This document shows positions 45,867 through 55,137 of a stretch of DNA of 64,000 bases, in pieces (position 1 is the first letter of the stretch; every line of letters starts with the position of its first letter). The translations under genes were made by a program, and so were the position numbers. A model generated the notes under the pieces. It ran no database searches. It was not told the origin of the DNA and saw only the letters and a program-made list of their open reading frames with translations. Source of the stretch: DASCOT01 sp965197275 (lineage in GTDB: Bacteria > Acidobacteriota > UBA890 > WLXD01); the NCBI GenBank assembly GCA_965197275.1, contig CBDAMQ010000033.1, forward strand, positions 372,001-436,000, read 5' to 3'.

Positions 45867-46757
45867 ATGAAGGTCGCCGTCATTGGCCTGGGAACGATGG
45901 GTGCGCCCATGGCCGCCAACTTGCTCGCGGCCGGCGTCGAGGTCACGGTGCACAACCGCACCAGGAGCCGCGAAGAGCCGCTGGCGGGGCAGGGGGCCAA
46001 GCGCGCGGCGAGCTCGCGGGAGGCGGCGGAGGAGGTGGAGGTCGTGCTGACCTGCGTCTCTGACACCGACGACGTTGTCGAGGTGCTGGCCGGACCCGAC
46101 GGCGCGCTGGCGGGCCTGGCGTCCGGGAGCCTGGTCATAGATTGCTCGACGATCGCGCCGGAGGGTGCTCGCGACCTGGCGGGCAAAGCAGCAGATAAGG
46201 AGATCGGCTTCGTCGACGCGCCGGTCTCGGGCGGCTCCGAGGGCGCCATCCGGGGAACCCTGGCGATCATGTGCGGCGGGACGGATGCGAACTTCGAGCG
46301 GGCGCTACCGGTGCTCGAGATCATCGGCGCCAAGGTTACCCACGTCGGACCGGTGGGCTGCGGCCAGATCGCCAAGGCAGTGAACCAGGTGCTCATCGCC
46401 GGGACCTTCCAGTCGGTGGCCGAGGGCATGGCGCTGGCGTTTCGCGCTGGCGCCGACCCGCGGCGGGTCATCGACGCCATCAAGGGCGGCGCTGCGGCGT
46501 CCTGGGTGCTCGACAACCGTGCCGAGAACATGGTGCGCGACGAGTATCCGCTGGGATTCCGGACGCGGCTGCATCGCAAGGATCTCGGAATCGCACTGGA
46601 GACGGGCCGCGCCGTGCAGTTGCCACTGCCGATCGCGGCGTATGTCGCCGGCATGGAGGACGCGCTGATTGCCCAGGGCTACGGCGATGAGGACATGTCC
46701 GCCCTCGCTCGCGTGGTGCGCCGCGCGGCGGCGATCCCGGACGGCCCGATGGAGTAG
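45867..46757 (+). CDS. NAD(P)-dependent oxidoreductase, 3-hydroxyisobutyrate dehydrogenase family
   Basis: The start at 45867 (GGAGGAGGATC before it) gives 296 residues. The Rossmann start MKVAVIGLGTMGAPMAANLLAAG shows the GxGxMG motif, NRTRSREEP follows (an Arg there favours NADP, by analogy), and the catalytic region DAPVSGGSEGAIRGTLAIMCGG with the Lys in GCGQIAKAVNQVL completes the signature. Members reduce or oxidise beta-hydroxy acids such as 3-hydroxyisobutyrate or tartronate semialdehyde. The exact substrate cannot be assigned. It is divergent from the BNR gene. Confidence 0.9.
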   Translation: MKVAVIGLGTMGAPMAANLLAAGVEVTVHNRTRSREEPLAGQGAKRAASSREAAEEVEVVLTCVSDTDDVVEVLAGPDGALAGLASGSLVIDCSTIAPEGARDLAGKAADKEIGFVDAPVSGGSEGAIRGTLAIMCGGTDANFERALPVLEIIGAKVTHVGPVGCGQIAKAVNQVLIAGTFQSVAEGMALAFRAGADPRRVIDAIKGGAAASWVLDNRAENMVRDEYPLGFRTRLHRKDLGIALETGRAVQLPLPIAAYVAGMEDALIAQGYGDEDMSALARVVRRAAAIPDGPME

Positions 46758-46826
46758 GGATATCCCTCCATAGACCGAGCGAGGTCGCTCTGCACGTTCA
46801 CCGCCGCGTCGGCCCAGTGAACGGAA

Positions 46827-46860
46827 CGCTAGTGGCCGTCCAGCAGGACGGCCACTAGCG
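46827..46860. terminator. Strong hairpin, possible bidirectional terminator
   Basis: A perfect 15-bp stem (CGCTAGTGGCCGTCC and its complement) with a 4-base AGCA loop, 70 bp after the stop of the reductase gene. There is no T-run, so it may act as an RNA stabiliser or a protein site instead. The rest of the 46758-47084 gap shows nothing recognisable. Confidence 0.45.
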
Positions 46861-47084
46861 TCGCGGCCTGACGATACCGATCGGTGGAGAAACGTGCAGC
46901 TCGTGGCGCCGTTGACGATGATGGCGAGTACGCAGTTCGAGGCCGTCAGCCGAGACGCCTGAAGTGCCGGCTTGGCAGCGCATGTCGCAGGGCGTACCCT
47001 CGACCACTGCTTCCGATCCAGACCGGCCGTCGACGTTGCAGATGGCGGTCGAGGGCGGCGTCAGCGGCCGCTCGAGGTGTTCCG

Positions 47085-48092
47085 ATGCGAACCACGAGAC
47101 TCGGTCACAGCGGCCTAGAAGTTTCCCGCATCTGCCTCGGCTGCATGTCCTACGGAGACCCTGGGTGGCGCCCGTGGGTGCTGAGCGAGGAGCAGGCGCG
47201 CCCGCACTTCGAGCGCGCGCTGGAGCTCGGCATCAACTTCTTCGACACCGCTGACATGTACTCGCTCGGCGCCAGCGAGCGCATCACCGGGAAGATGCTC
47301 GGCGAGATGGCGCGGCGCGACGACTACGTGCTCGCCAGCAAGTGTTTCTACCCAGTCTCGGAGTCGGAGGGGCCCAACCGGAGCGGCCTGTCGCGTAAGC
47401 ACATCCTGGCCGCCTGCGACGACTCGCTGCGCCGGCTCGGCACCGATCATATCGACCTGTACCAGATCCATCGCTGGGATCCCGAGACGCCGATCCAGGA
47501 AACCCTCGAGGCGCTCGACACGCTCGTGCGGGCCGGCAAAGTGCGCTACCTCGGCGCCAGCAGCATGGCAGCCTGGCAGTTCCTCACTGCTGTATACACC
47601 TCCGACACCAACGGCTGGCACCGCTTCATCTCGATGCAGAACCACCACAACCTCGTCTATCGTGAGGAGGAACGGGAGATGCTGCCCCTGTGCCTCGATC
47701 AGGGCGTTGGGACGATGCCGTGGAGCCCGCTGGCGCGCGGCTTCCTGAGCGGTGCCCGCTCGCGCGATGAGCCCCGACCCACCTTGCGCGCGCGTTCCGA
47801 CGACTACGCCGACGCCATGTATTATCGGGACGCCGACTTCGACGTGCTCGAGGCGCTGCTCTCGGTAAGCGAGGGGCGCGGCGCGAAGCCCGCGACGGTC
47901 GCGCTCGCATGGCTGCTGAGCATTCCCGCGGTGGCCAGCCCGATCGTCGGCGCGACCCATGTCGAGTATCTCGATGACGCCGCCGCCGCGGTTGATCTGG
48001 AGCTGACCGCCGAGGAGATCGAAACGCTCGAGGCGGCCTATGTCCCCGGGCCGATCCTCGGGCACGATCAGCCGGGGCCGCGCGACGCCTAG
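47085..48092 (+). CDS. Aldo/keto reductase
   Basis: The start at 47085 is chosen because the family N-terminus begins there (MRTTRLGHSGLEVSRICLGCM); it gives 335 residues. The catalytic tetrad is visible: Asp in INFFDTADMYS, Tyr in the same strand, Lys in VLASKCF, and His in LYQIHRWD. The nucleotide-binding region follows near the C-terminus, in VASPIVGATHVEYLDDAAAAVD. These NADPH enzymes reduce aldehydes or sugars. The upstream 220 bp are in frame but show no coding character. It is convergent with the PLP decarboxylase, the stops being 4 bp overlapped. Confidence 0.9.
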   Translation: MRTTRLGHSGLEVSRICLGCMSYGDPGWRPWVLSEEQARPHFERALELGINFFDTADMYSLGASERITGKMLGEMARRDDYVLASKCFYPVSESEGPNRSGLSRKHILAACDDSLRRLGTDHIDLYQIHRWDPETPIQETLEALDTLVRAGKVRYLGASSMAAWQFLTAVYTSDTNGWHRFISMQNHHNLVYREEEREMLPLCLDQGVGTMPWSPLARGFLSGARSRDEPRPTLRARSDDYADAMYYRDADFDVLEALLSVSEGRGAKPATVALAWLLSIPAVASPIVGATHVEYLDDAAAAVDLELTAEEIETLEAAYVPGPILGHDQPGPRDA

Positions 48093-49554
48093 CCAGCTTG
48101 TATCAGCTGTTCGATTCGATCCAGCAGCGCGCCGATCGTTGCCTCGTCGGTCAGCGGGTTCATCACCGTCAGCTTCAGGTAGGTGATTCCGCTGACATCG
48201 ACCGTGGCGATCATGTAGCTCCCGTCCCGTCGCAATGCGCGCCGGATCGTACGCTGGAGCTCGTCCAGATCGGCGGTCGGCGTGTCGCCCGAGGCTGCCG
48301 ACCCGCACTTGCTGCCGACGTACCGGAAGCAGAGGTTGTTCGACTGGGGCTCGAACAAGGATTCGAAGCCGGGCCGCTCAGTGATCAGGGTGTGAAAGCT
48401 CTTGGCGCGGTCGAAGAGCAGCTCGACGTGGTCGGCTAGCGACTGCTCGCCCAACGCCGCGAGCCCGGGTAGACCTTGAGGCTCAGCACTCCCTTGGAGC
48501 ATTCGAACGAGCGTTCGAAGAGGTTCGGGTGCTCCGGGTCGTTGTCGGGCTCGAGGTAGCTTTGCTGCTGCGCGAACGTGGCCGCACAGGCAGCGGCGTT
48601 GCGGTACAGAACCGCTGTGCACAGCACAGACGTCTGCAGCATCTTGTGGGCGTTCCAGATCAGGGAGTCGGCAAGCTCCGCGCCCGCCATCAGGTGTCGC
48701 GTGCTTTCCGGCAGCAGCGCCGCCCCGCCGTGGGCGGCGTCGATGTGGAACCAGAGGTCGCGCTCACGGCAGAAGCGTCCCGTTTCCTCCAGCGGATCGT
48801 AGAGGCCGGTGGCCGTTGCGGCGGCTGTTGCTACGACCGCAATGACGCGCCGCCCGCCCGCCGCCGCCGACTCATACGCCGCCGGAAGGGCGTCGGATCG
48901 CAGCACATCGTTACCGTCGACTGCAACGGGGACCACGGCCCGAGCGCCCAGCCCTAGCACCGCAACCGCCCGAGCGACCGAGTAGTGCGCACTGGCCGGC
49001 GCCAGCACCGCGACCGGCTGTCGCGCGCCCTCCTCCCAGGACTCCGGACAGGCATGGGCGCGGGCGGCGAGCAGCCCGGTGAGGTTACCCAGCGAGCCGC
49101 CGTTGGTAAGCACGCCGTCACCATCGCTCCAGCCGAGATGCCCGAGCATCCAGCGAATGATCTCGAGCTCCATCACCACCGAGGCCGGTCCCATTTCGTA
49201 GACAGCCGAGTCGCTGTTGCCGACCCCCTTGACCAGATTCGATGCCGCCGCCAGATGGTGCGGCACCGCTCCCTGCAGGGCGATGTAGCCCGGATGCTGG
49301 AGCAGCACGCTGTGCTCCAGGTACCAGTCCAGGAAGGCGCGGAACCCCTCGAGCGTCATGCCGCCTTTGGCGATCGACCCGAACGCGCGTAGCTCGTCGC
49401 GCAGCTCCGAGAAGCCACGGTACGCGACCACGGGTCGCTTTTCCGTGATCGCAGCTTCCAGGTGTGACCGGAGCGCATCAACCGCAAGCTCGACGCTGGC
49501 CTCGAACTCTCGGATCGAGAACGTCGAATGTAGCCGTTTCCGTACGTCCCGCAC
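48089..49554 (-). pseudogene. PLP-dependent decarboxylase (group II type) with a single-base frameshift
   Basis: The N-terminal part (MRDVRKRLHSTFSIREFEASV) to CSKGVLSLKVYPG is in one frame, and the continuation GLAALGEQSLADHVELLFDRA to the stop at 48089 is in another. The break lies in the CCCGGG run at 48463-48469. The intact product would be a ~485-residue fold type I enzyme: VLTNGGSLGNLTGLLAARAHA, HIDAAHGGAALLP, and the PLP-binding Lys in NAHKMLQTSVLCTAVLY. Related enzymes decarboxylate aromatic amino acids, glutamate or 2,4-diaminobutyrate. The frameshift would remove the C-terminal ~150 residues, so either the gene is dead or one base is miscalled. Confidence 0.8.
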
Positions 49555-49849
49555 GTAGCTGCCTCACTGGTGCTGTTGACCGCAGGATGTCCCGAGTATG
49601 GCCACCCCAGACTCCGCTGCGGAGCGCGGGTGAGACTAGCCCATACTCGCTCTTGAATCAGGAGTCGCGCGGCGCACCACCCGGACCGAGGCTCGGTGGA
49701 GTCGGCTCGGGACTGATCGATCTACGGACGGTCGGCGACGTGGGACGCCACCGTGAGAGGGGCGTCCGCATGCGCGACGGCAGATTCGGAAAGCGGAACA
49801 ATCCAGTGTCCGCCCAACCATCGACTCTTCTCTGTTACGGTCCACTCGT

Positions 49850-50022
49850 GGATAACAACGACCGGCAAGAAAGCCAACGGCCAAGCGCACTATGAGTTCG
49901 GGATGAAGAACGGCAATCTGCTCGACCGGGGGCGGGTGGTTGCACCGGAAGGGGCCAGTCTGGGCATCGAGGTAGATTGGGATCGCCTGGCCACGGCAGA
50001 TTTCCACTCCTATTCGAAGTAG
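49850..50022 (+). pseudogene. C-terminal remnant of an enolase-superfamily protein
   Basis: An open frame ends KNGNLLDRGRVVAPEGASLG, IEVDWDRLATADFHSYSK. The P-x-G-x-x-LGIEVDWDRL ending is the typical C-terminus of mandelate-racemase/muconate-lactonising-type enzymes. No upstream barrel sequence is present; the frame begins in unrelated DNA, so it is a relic. It ends 14 bp before the FGE-fold gene. Confidence 0.4.
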
Positions 50023-50035
50023 GCCGAGGAGCCCT

Positions 50036-51359
50036 ATGCGGTACGCGGTAGCGTTGTGTCTTTGCCTCTTCATCGCCGCGGACGGGCTCGCCGCCGCCGC
50101 TAACGGCATCGACACGGTGAAGATTCCGCGCGGCACGTTCACGATGGGCAGCGACGAGGAACTGTCCGCGCCCATCGCCACGAACAAACCTGCCCACAGG
50201 GTCACCATATCCGCCTTCAAGATGGGCATGTACGAGGTGACCAACCAGCAGTACGCCGAATACCTCAACGCAGCAGAGCTCGGCGGGCAGATCGAGGTGC
50301 GTGACGATCTCCCCGCCACCGCTCACGGTACCGGGGTCTTCGTCCTCGGAACGAGCGGGTACCCGTCGGCCGGGCAGAAGATTTACCACCTCGGGGGAAC
50401 GAACCTGGACGGCGAGAGCGAGCTCAACATCCCCTGGATCGCCTACGACGAAGGCGCCGTGCTCGGCATGCGCTTCCAGGTCCTCGACAGCCAGGACGTG
50501 TTCGGTAACAACGACGCCCTGGATACCGCCGACTGGCCAGCGAACTTCGTGATGTGGCACGGAGCGGCCGCCTTTGCCGCGTTCAACGACTACGCGCTTC
50601 CCACCGAGGCGCAGTGGGAGTACGCGTCGCAAGGAGGGGTGAGCAACGACTACGGTACCGACGACGGCACCCTTTCGCTCGCCAAACGCCAACTACAGCG
50701 GCCAGGCCACGCCTGGCGCGATCGCCGCGGGTGCGGTGGGGCACGTGGTTGCCGTGGGGTCGTATCCGGCGAATCCGTTCGGCCTGTACGACCTGGCAGG
50801 GAACGCGTGGGAGTGGACGGCCGACAACTACGATGGTGACTTCTACGCCAACACCGACGGTGCCACTGACCCCTTCAGCCGCACTGGAATCGACGCAACC
50901 AGCGACAATCCTGAGGAGACGATCGCCTGTATGGGCGGTCCGAACCTGGTGTACACCTGCAACACACGCCTGAAGCGTGGCGGCAGCTGGAACTTCCACG
51001 CCGTGACCATCCGCAGCGAGGCGCGCAACACCGACTACCCCTTCCGCGGCAACGATCACTTCGGGTTCAGGGTGATCGGCGCCATGTCGAAGCCCAACAA
51101 GACCGGCAAGCTCGCGGCGGACATCCAGGATGACGGCTCGGTGCTCTTGTCCTGGGACGACAAATCCGATGACGAGTCGTCCTTCGAGCTGGAGTGCAAA
51201 GGCGGGCGCAAGTGGAGCCACCTAGCGAACGTCGGAGCCAACGTCGAGCAGGTGACCAGCGAGGCGTTAGAAGCCGGTACGAAATACAAGTGCCGCGTTC
51301 GGGCGCGGAATGCGGCCGGAGCGTCCGGCTGGAAGCGGAAGAACGTCGACCTCCGGTGA
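50036..51359 (+). pseudogene. FGE/sulfatase-modifying-fold protein with C-terminal FN3-like domain, frameshifted
   Basis: The start at 50036 (GAGGAGC site) has a signal peptide (LCLCLFIAADGLAAA), then the formylglycine-generating fold: VKIPRGTFTMGSDEE, KPAHRVTISAFKMGMYEVTNQQYAEYL and ALPTEAQWEYASQGG. The frame is lost at 50683-50687 by an extra A (GCCAAACGCC), and the continuation NANYSGQATPGA, then FGLYDLAGNAWEWTADNYDG and LKRGGSWN, lies in another frame to 51359. The last ~85 residues look like a fibronectin type III domain (LSWDDKSDDESSFELE, VRARNAAGASGW). The active-site cysteines of true formylglycine enzymes are absent, so it would be a binding or scaffold member. Confidence 0.75.
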
Positions 51360-51374
51360 CCAGATCGGGGCTGG

Positions 51375-51670
51375 CGACAAGAGGGAGGTATCCTGTCCGT
51401 GTCGCAGATGATCGGACCCCGCAGGCCCTTGGCGCCCATCTCCTCCAGTTCCCGCGCGATCTGCCGCCGGTCGACGTTTCCGTTCAATCAGGGCCAAAGG
51501 ACCATCGGCCGGGCCGAGAGGGGTGGCAACCGGAATTCGGAGACGGCCATACCGAGGCCGGTATTTGCGCCCACAGGTCTTGGTGTGCGATCCGAGGGCT
51601 GTGATCCCCAGGCGGCGGCGCTAGCCCTCACGAAGTCACGGCGCGAGCGAGCGCTCGGTGTTCTAGCCAT
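51375..51670 (-). pseudogene. N-terminal remnant of a Tat-exported glycoside-hydrolase-like protein
   Basis: The minus strand reads a Tat leader (ARTPSARSRRDFVRASAAAW) from an ATG at 51670, then EFRLPPLSARPMVLWP, an in-frame TGA (51488-51490), and LNGNVDRRQIARELEEMGAK, GLRGPIICDTDRIPPS, where it fades into the opposite gene. The WP-x-NGNVD...ARELEEMGAKGLRG pattern looks like the start of the barrel in GH106-like proteins. The rest of the gene is gone. The remaining 51671-51820 shows nothing recognisable. Confidence 0.4.
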
Positions 51671-53110
51671 GATCAGTGTTCTGGCGAGGCAGATACGAGC
51701 TTGATCCGTCCGTTTCGGGTGGCGCCGGGAGGCGTCTTGGCTAGGTTCGATCCGTAGACGCTTCCGCCATCTCATGGATCCGCTTCGGTGCAGACAACGG
51801 GCGGCTGGCGTCCAGGGCGATCACTCGATGGCTAGATAGGGTCGTTCGGCGTTGTAGCTGTTGAGTTTCAGCGTCTCCACATTTTCTGCTAATCGATCAA
51901 GGGGCAACTCGACAACGACTCCGTCCTCGCTCTCCAGTACTAGATGGACGAGCGCGCCATCTGTCAAATCCTGTACGACCGTGTCCTCTCCAACCATGAA
52001 GCGCATGAATTTGCCTCCATTGCTGGGGACCAGTCCCAAGGATCTTCTCGGCCCGAACCATTCCTTCCGGCGCTCCAGCGTCAAAACGTCGCGACCATCG
52101 ACGAGCAGCCTCGTCCCCGGCCCCGCCTCATGCAGCTCGCCCAGTGGTCCGTCCTGTTCGATCCGGAAGAATGGAGTGTGGCCGTCAACCGGGTAGTAGT
52201 CGATTCGACGACTCATACCGTCGACCTCGATATGGAACACGTTCGTTGTGCCGGGGAGTTTCTGAACGGTCGCGATCCGTGCCCCATCCGCGGTCTCTAC
52301 GATCGACTCGGCCGAGAGCCTGCCTGGTAGATCGACAATGAACGACTCAGCGAAGCTGCCCCCCCGCTCTCGGACAATCAAGTACGACATCTCTCCACTG
52401 GCATCGGAGCCGTTCCCCCCTCTAACGCTACGTGCGAAGGAGCCACCTTCGACAATCTGCGCGAATCGCTGACCGTCAATCGCCAGGAACAGTTCGCTGA
52501 TCTCGTTTTCGGCGAGCGCAGGCAAAGAGCTCACCTCTACGTGTTCCGGATTCGGCTGAATCGAGAAAGTACTGAATTTAGAGGATTCCTTCCCGGTCAA
52601 GATGTCGAAGAACAGCTTCGCTATCACTTGATTGCCGTTTCCACTGAAGTGCGTCCACCGCATGTACAAGAAAGCCGTGTTCGAGAGGGGAAGGAACTCA
52701 GACGCGAGATTTGGCAAGTCAAGCTCCGAGAACAAGTCGGCGTAGCTTCGAACGAGGTTCAGGTGGGCAACGAGCCTGGACCGTTGACCCATTGCTCTGG
52801 CCATTTCTGAATACAGGGTGTCAATCTCTTCATCCAGGCGCCCATTCTGGTAGTAGAACGGGTTCCATAGTTGTCGATCGCCGAACGCCGCCAGGCCTGA
52901 GAGGAACGCTGGCGCGCGCCGGTCAAAGCGCACGTAATCCCACTTTGGGAGGAAGCCGAAGTAGTGCTCGAAGCGACTCGCATAATCTGGCTCACCACCA
53001 GGTCGAATGTAGATCAGTTGACCGTTGTCGATAATGTGCTGACCTGCCCCCTGGAAACTGGACCCATCGAAGCGAGAAAATCTCCGTAATCGAAAGAGGA
53101 GGAGAAACTC

Positions 53111-53377
53111 GTGAAGAGGTCCCGATTCAGCGCCGCGCAGATCGTCACGGCGATCAAGCAGGTGGAGCTGGGGGTACCGATCCCGGAGCTGTGCCGCAAG
53201 TACGGGATCAGCCAGCAGACGTTTTATCGGTGGCGCAGCAAGTACGGCGGGCTGGCCCCAAGCGAGCTGCGACGGCTCAAGGAGCTGGAGCGGGAGAACG
53301 GCCAACTCAAGAAGCTGGTAGCCGATCTGAGCCTGGACAAGCAGATTCTCCAGGATGTGCTGGCAAGAAAAGTCTGA
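53111..53377 (+). CDS. IS3 transposase OrfA
   Basis: An 88-residue helix-turn-helix protein from a GTG with an AGGAGGAG site: RFSAAQIVTAIKQVELGVPIPELCRKYGIS is the DNA-binding part, and a leucine-rich coiled coil, LKELERENGQLKKLVADLSL, follows. This is the standard OrfA of the group. The end (AAGAAAAGTCTGA) holds an A4G stretch at 53368-53372 suited to the -1 frameshift that makes the OrfAB transposase. Confidence 0.9.
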   Translation: MKRSRFSAAQIVTAIKQVELGVPIPELCRKYGISQQTFYRWRSKYGGLAPSELRRLKELERENGQLKKLVADLSLDKQILQDVLARKV

Positions 53378-54210
53378 GGCCCGCGCGCAAGCGCCAGCTG
53401 GTGCGTCGAACCCGACAGCGGTACAAGATCGGGACGCGCCGCGCGTGCGGGCTGATGCAACTTCAGCGCAGCAGTTTCTACTATCGGCACCGAAAGGATC
53501 CGCAAGAGGCACTGCGACTCAGAATCCGCGACCTGGCGGCGGCTCGGCCACGCTACGGATATCGGCGATTACATGTGCTGTTGTGCCGGGAGGGCTGGAA
53601 GATCAACGCCAAGCGAGTGCTACGGCTGTACCAGCAAGAGAGCCTGCAGGTACGAACGCGACCCCGTCGACGAAAGGTCGCGGCGCGCCCGCGGGCTCAC
53701 CTGCCGGCACCGGAGGCACCCAACGAGCGGTGGAGTCTGGACTTCGTCAGCGATGAACTGGCCAACGGCCGGAGGTTCCGCGTGTTCACGGTGATCGACA
53801 TCCACAGCCGCGAATGCCTAGCACTGGAGGCGGACGTGTCGCTGCCCTCCAGGCGAGTCACGGAGGTGCTCGAGAAGGTCGTGGGACAGCGAGGCGCGCC
53901 GCTCGCCTTGACGCTCGACAACGGCACGGAGTTCACTTCCAAACACTTCGACGCTTGGGCTTACACGGCCGGTATCCAACTGGACTTCATCAGTCCCGGC
54001 CGACCGGTCGAGAACGGCTACATCGAGAGCTTCAACGGCAAGCTCAGGGACGAGTGCTTGGGCGTGAGCTGGTTCCTGAGCCTCTCCGAGGCTCAGGAAC
54101 AGCTGCAGGCCTGGCGCCGCGACTACAACGAAATGAGACCGCATTCTTCCTTGGGGAATCTGCCGCCGGCTGTGTATGTCCAACAGCTCCAACAGGTTGC
54201 CGAAGGATGA
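53368..54210 (+). CDS. IS3 transposase OrfB (made as OrfAB by -1 frameshift)
   Basis: The reading frame lies -1 to OrfA and is joined at the A-run 53368-53371; the visible product is ~280 residues. It has the HTH_21-like segment (RPRYGYRRLHVLLCREGW) and an rve integrase core with the DDE residues: Asp in WSLDFVSDEL, Asp in LTLDNGTEF, and Glu in NGYIESFNGKLRDECL. The frame is intact, with no in-frame stop, so the element could be active. It is likely expressed only as the fusion. Confidence 0.9.
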   Translation, partial: KSLRPARKRQLVRRTRQRYKIGTRRACGLMQLQRSSFYYRHRKDPQEALRLRIRDLAAARPRYGYRRLHVLLCREGWKINAKRVLRLYQQESLQVRTRPRRRKVAARPRAHLPAPEAPNERWSLDFVSDELANGRRFRVFTVIDIHSRECLALEADVSLPSRRVTEVLEKVVGQRGAPLALTLDNGTEFTSKHFDAWAYTAGIQLDFISPGRPVENGYIESFNGKLRDECLGVSWFLSLSEAQEQLQAWRRDYNEMRPHSSLGNLPPAVYVQQLQQVAEG

Positions 54211-55102
54211 TCACTCCAACCCCGAGATCTTCTCGTTCTGATGTGTCCAGCGTTGGGGAGCAGCTCAGTGCCGTCCCTTGAGATAGTAGGGAACGCTGTC
54301 TTGATATAGGAAGGATCGATCTCGCGGAGGGCAGAAACAGCCCGGTCCCAACAAAACAATGTCGATTCCGTACTTGGGGGCGAGCTTGTCCCAGAAACGA
54401 AAAGCCTGACTGTTGCCATGGGAGCCATTACCGAAATTCAGCACTTCGACATGCGGCAGCCCGGCCTTGTGAAACTCTTCTTGCAGGAGGGAGGGGAAGT
54501 CGGCGGCGTCGCCGACCTCAGAGCCCCAGGTTAGCGAATCCCCGAAAGCACCTATCCTGACAACGTCGGCCGGCTTCTCTTGCGGGTAGTTGTAGAAGCG
54601 ACTCGAACGGTCTCCGCTGACGGAGCCGACGTCGTGAAACAACTCGTTGTCAACGTGTGAGTCTGCAGCGAATTCCGCACGGGGGACGTTCCGCCCCCGG
54701 AGTTCGGAGATCTGGACTCTGTGGAGCGCCACCAAGACGACTAGAGTGGTCACAGCCGCCACGAGAACCGTGATCAGGATGTTCTTGAGCGCGCGCACTT
54801 CAAAACCTCTTCGGACACAGGCACACAGGTCGTCCCGAGACACTCACGTATCCGGTTCGACCGGCGACCACGGTGACAGCCGTGGCCAGTTTCCGCAACG
54901 TGGAGTCTAAGCCCAGGATCGGACTTTCCGTACAGTCGACCAGAGCGCCTGGCAAACGTCGAACCGGGAGGGTTGGGGGAACTCCTGGTGCGACCCCGGC
55001 AGGCCCCGTACCATGAGGCCGGTCTGCCGTGGCAGGGGTGGTTGCAGCAACCTCGACCATACTCATCGCCGCACTATGCAATCACCCTTCTAGGTGTCCT
55101 GG

Positions 55103-55116
55103 GTGTCAGTTGACAC
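55103..55116. promoter_or_regulatory. Inverted repeat GTGTCA-GT-TGACAC upstream of the carboxylate transporter gene
   Basis: A perfect 6+6 dyad with a 2-base spacer ends 21 bp before the GTG start of the AtoE-type gene. Its position and form fit an operator of a dimeric repressor; TTGACA within it could equally be a -35 box. The rest of 54799-55102 shows nothing I recognise. Confidence 0.4.
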
Positions 55117-55137
55117 AAACAGGTTAAGGAGCCGCGC

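Larger units (their letters stand above)
53040..54267 (+). mobile_element. IS3 family (IS407-like) insertion sequence with 4-bp target duplication
   Basis: A 1228-bp element with imperfect ~31-bp terminal repeats beginning TGACCTGCCCCC on the left and, in complement, TGAGCTGCTCCCC on the right. The flanking bases GTGC occur at 53036-53039 and 54268-54271, a 4-bp direct target duplication as expected for the IS407 group. It holds overlapping orfA and orfB and appears complete. It lies inside the SGNH-like gene. Confidence 0.9.
51821..54798 (-). pseudogene. SGNH-hydrolase-like envelope protein gene interrupted by an IS3 element
   Basis: The minus-strand coding starts at a GTG at 54798 (AGAGG before it), with a signal anchor (LKNILITVLVAAVTTLVVLVAL). 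An SGNH-type block follows: RIGAFGDSLTWGSEVGDAADF, then VEVLNFGNGSHGNSQAFRFWDK and VLLGPGCFCPP. The frame ends inside the IS (after YYLKGRH), and resumes on the far side with IIDNGQLIYIRPGGEPDY to the stop at 51821. Removing the IS and one 4-bp target copy rejoins YYLKGRHIIDNGQLI in frame, restoring a ~581-residue protein. Such proteins are often linked to exopolysaccharide modification. The interruption looks recent, because both halves are intact. Confidence 0.8.
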
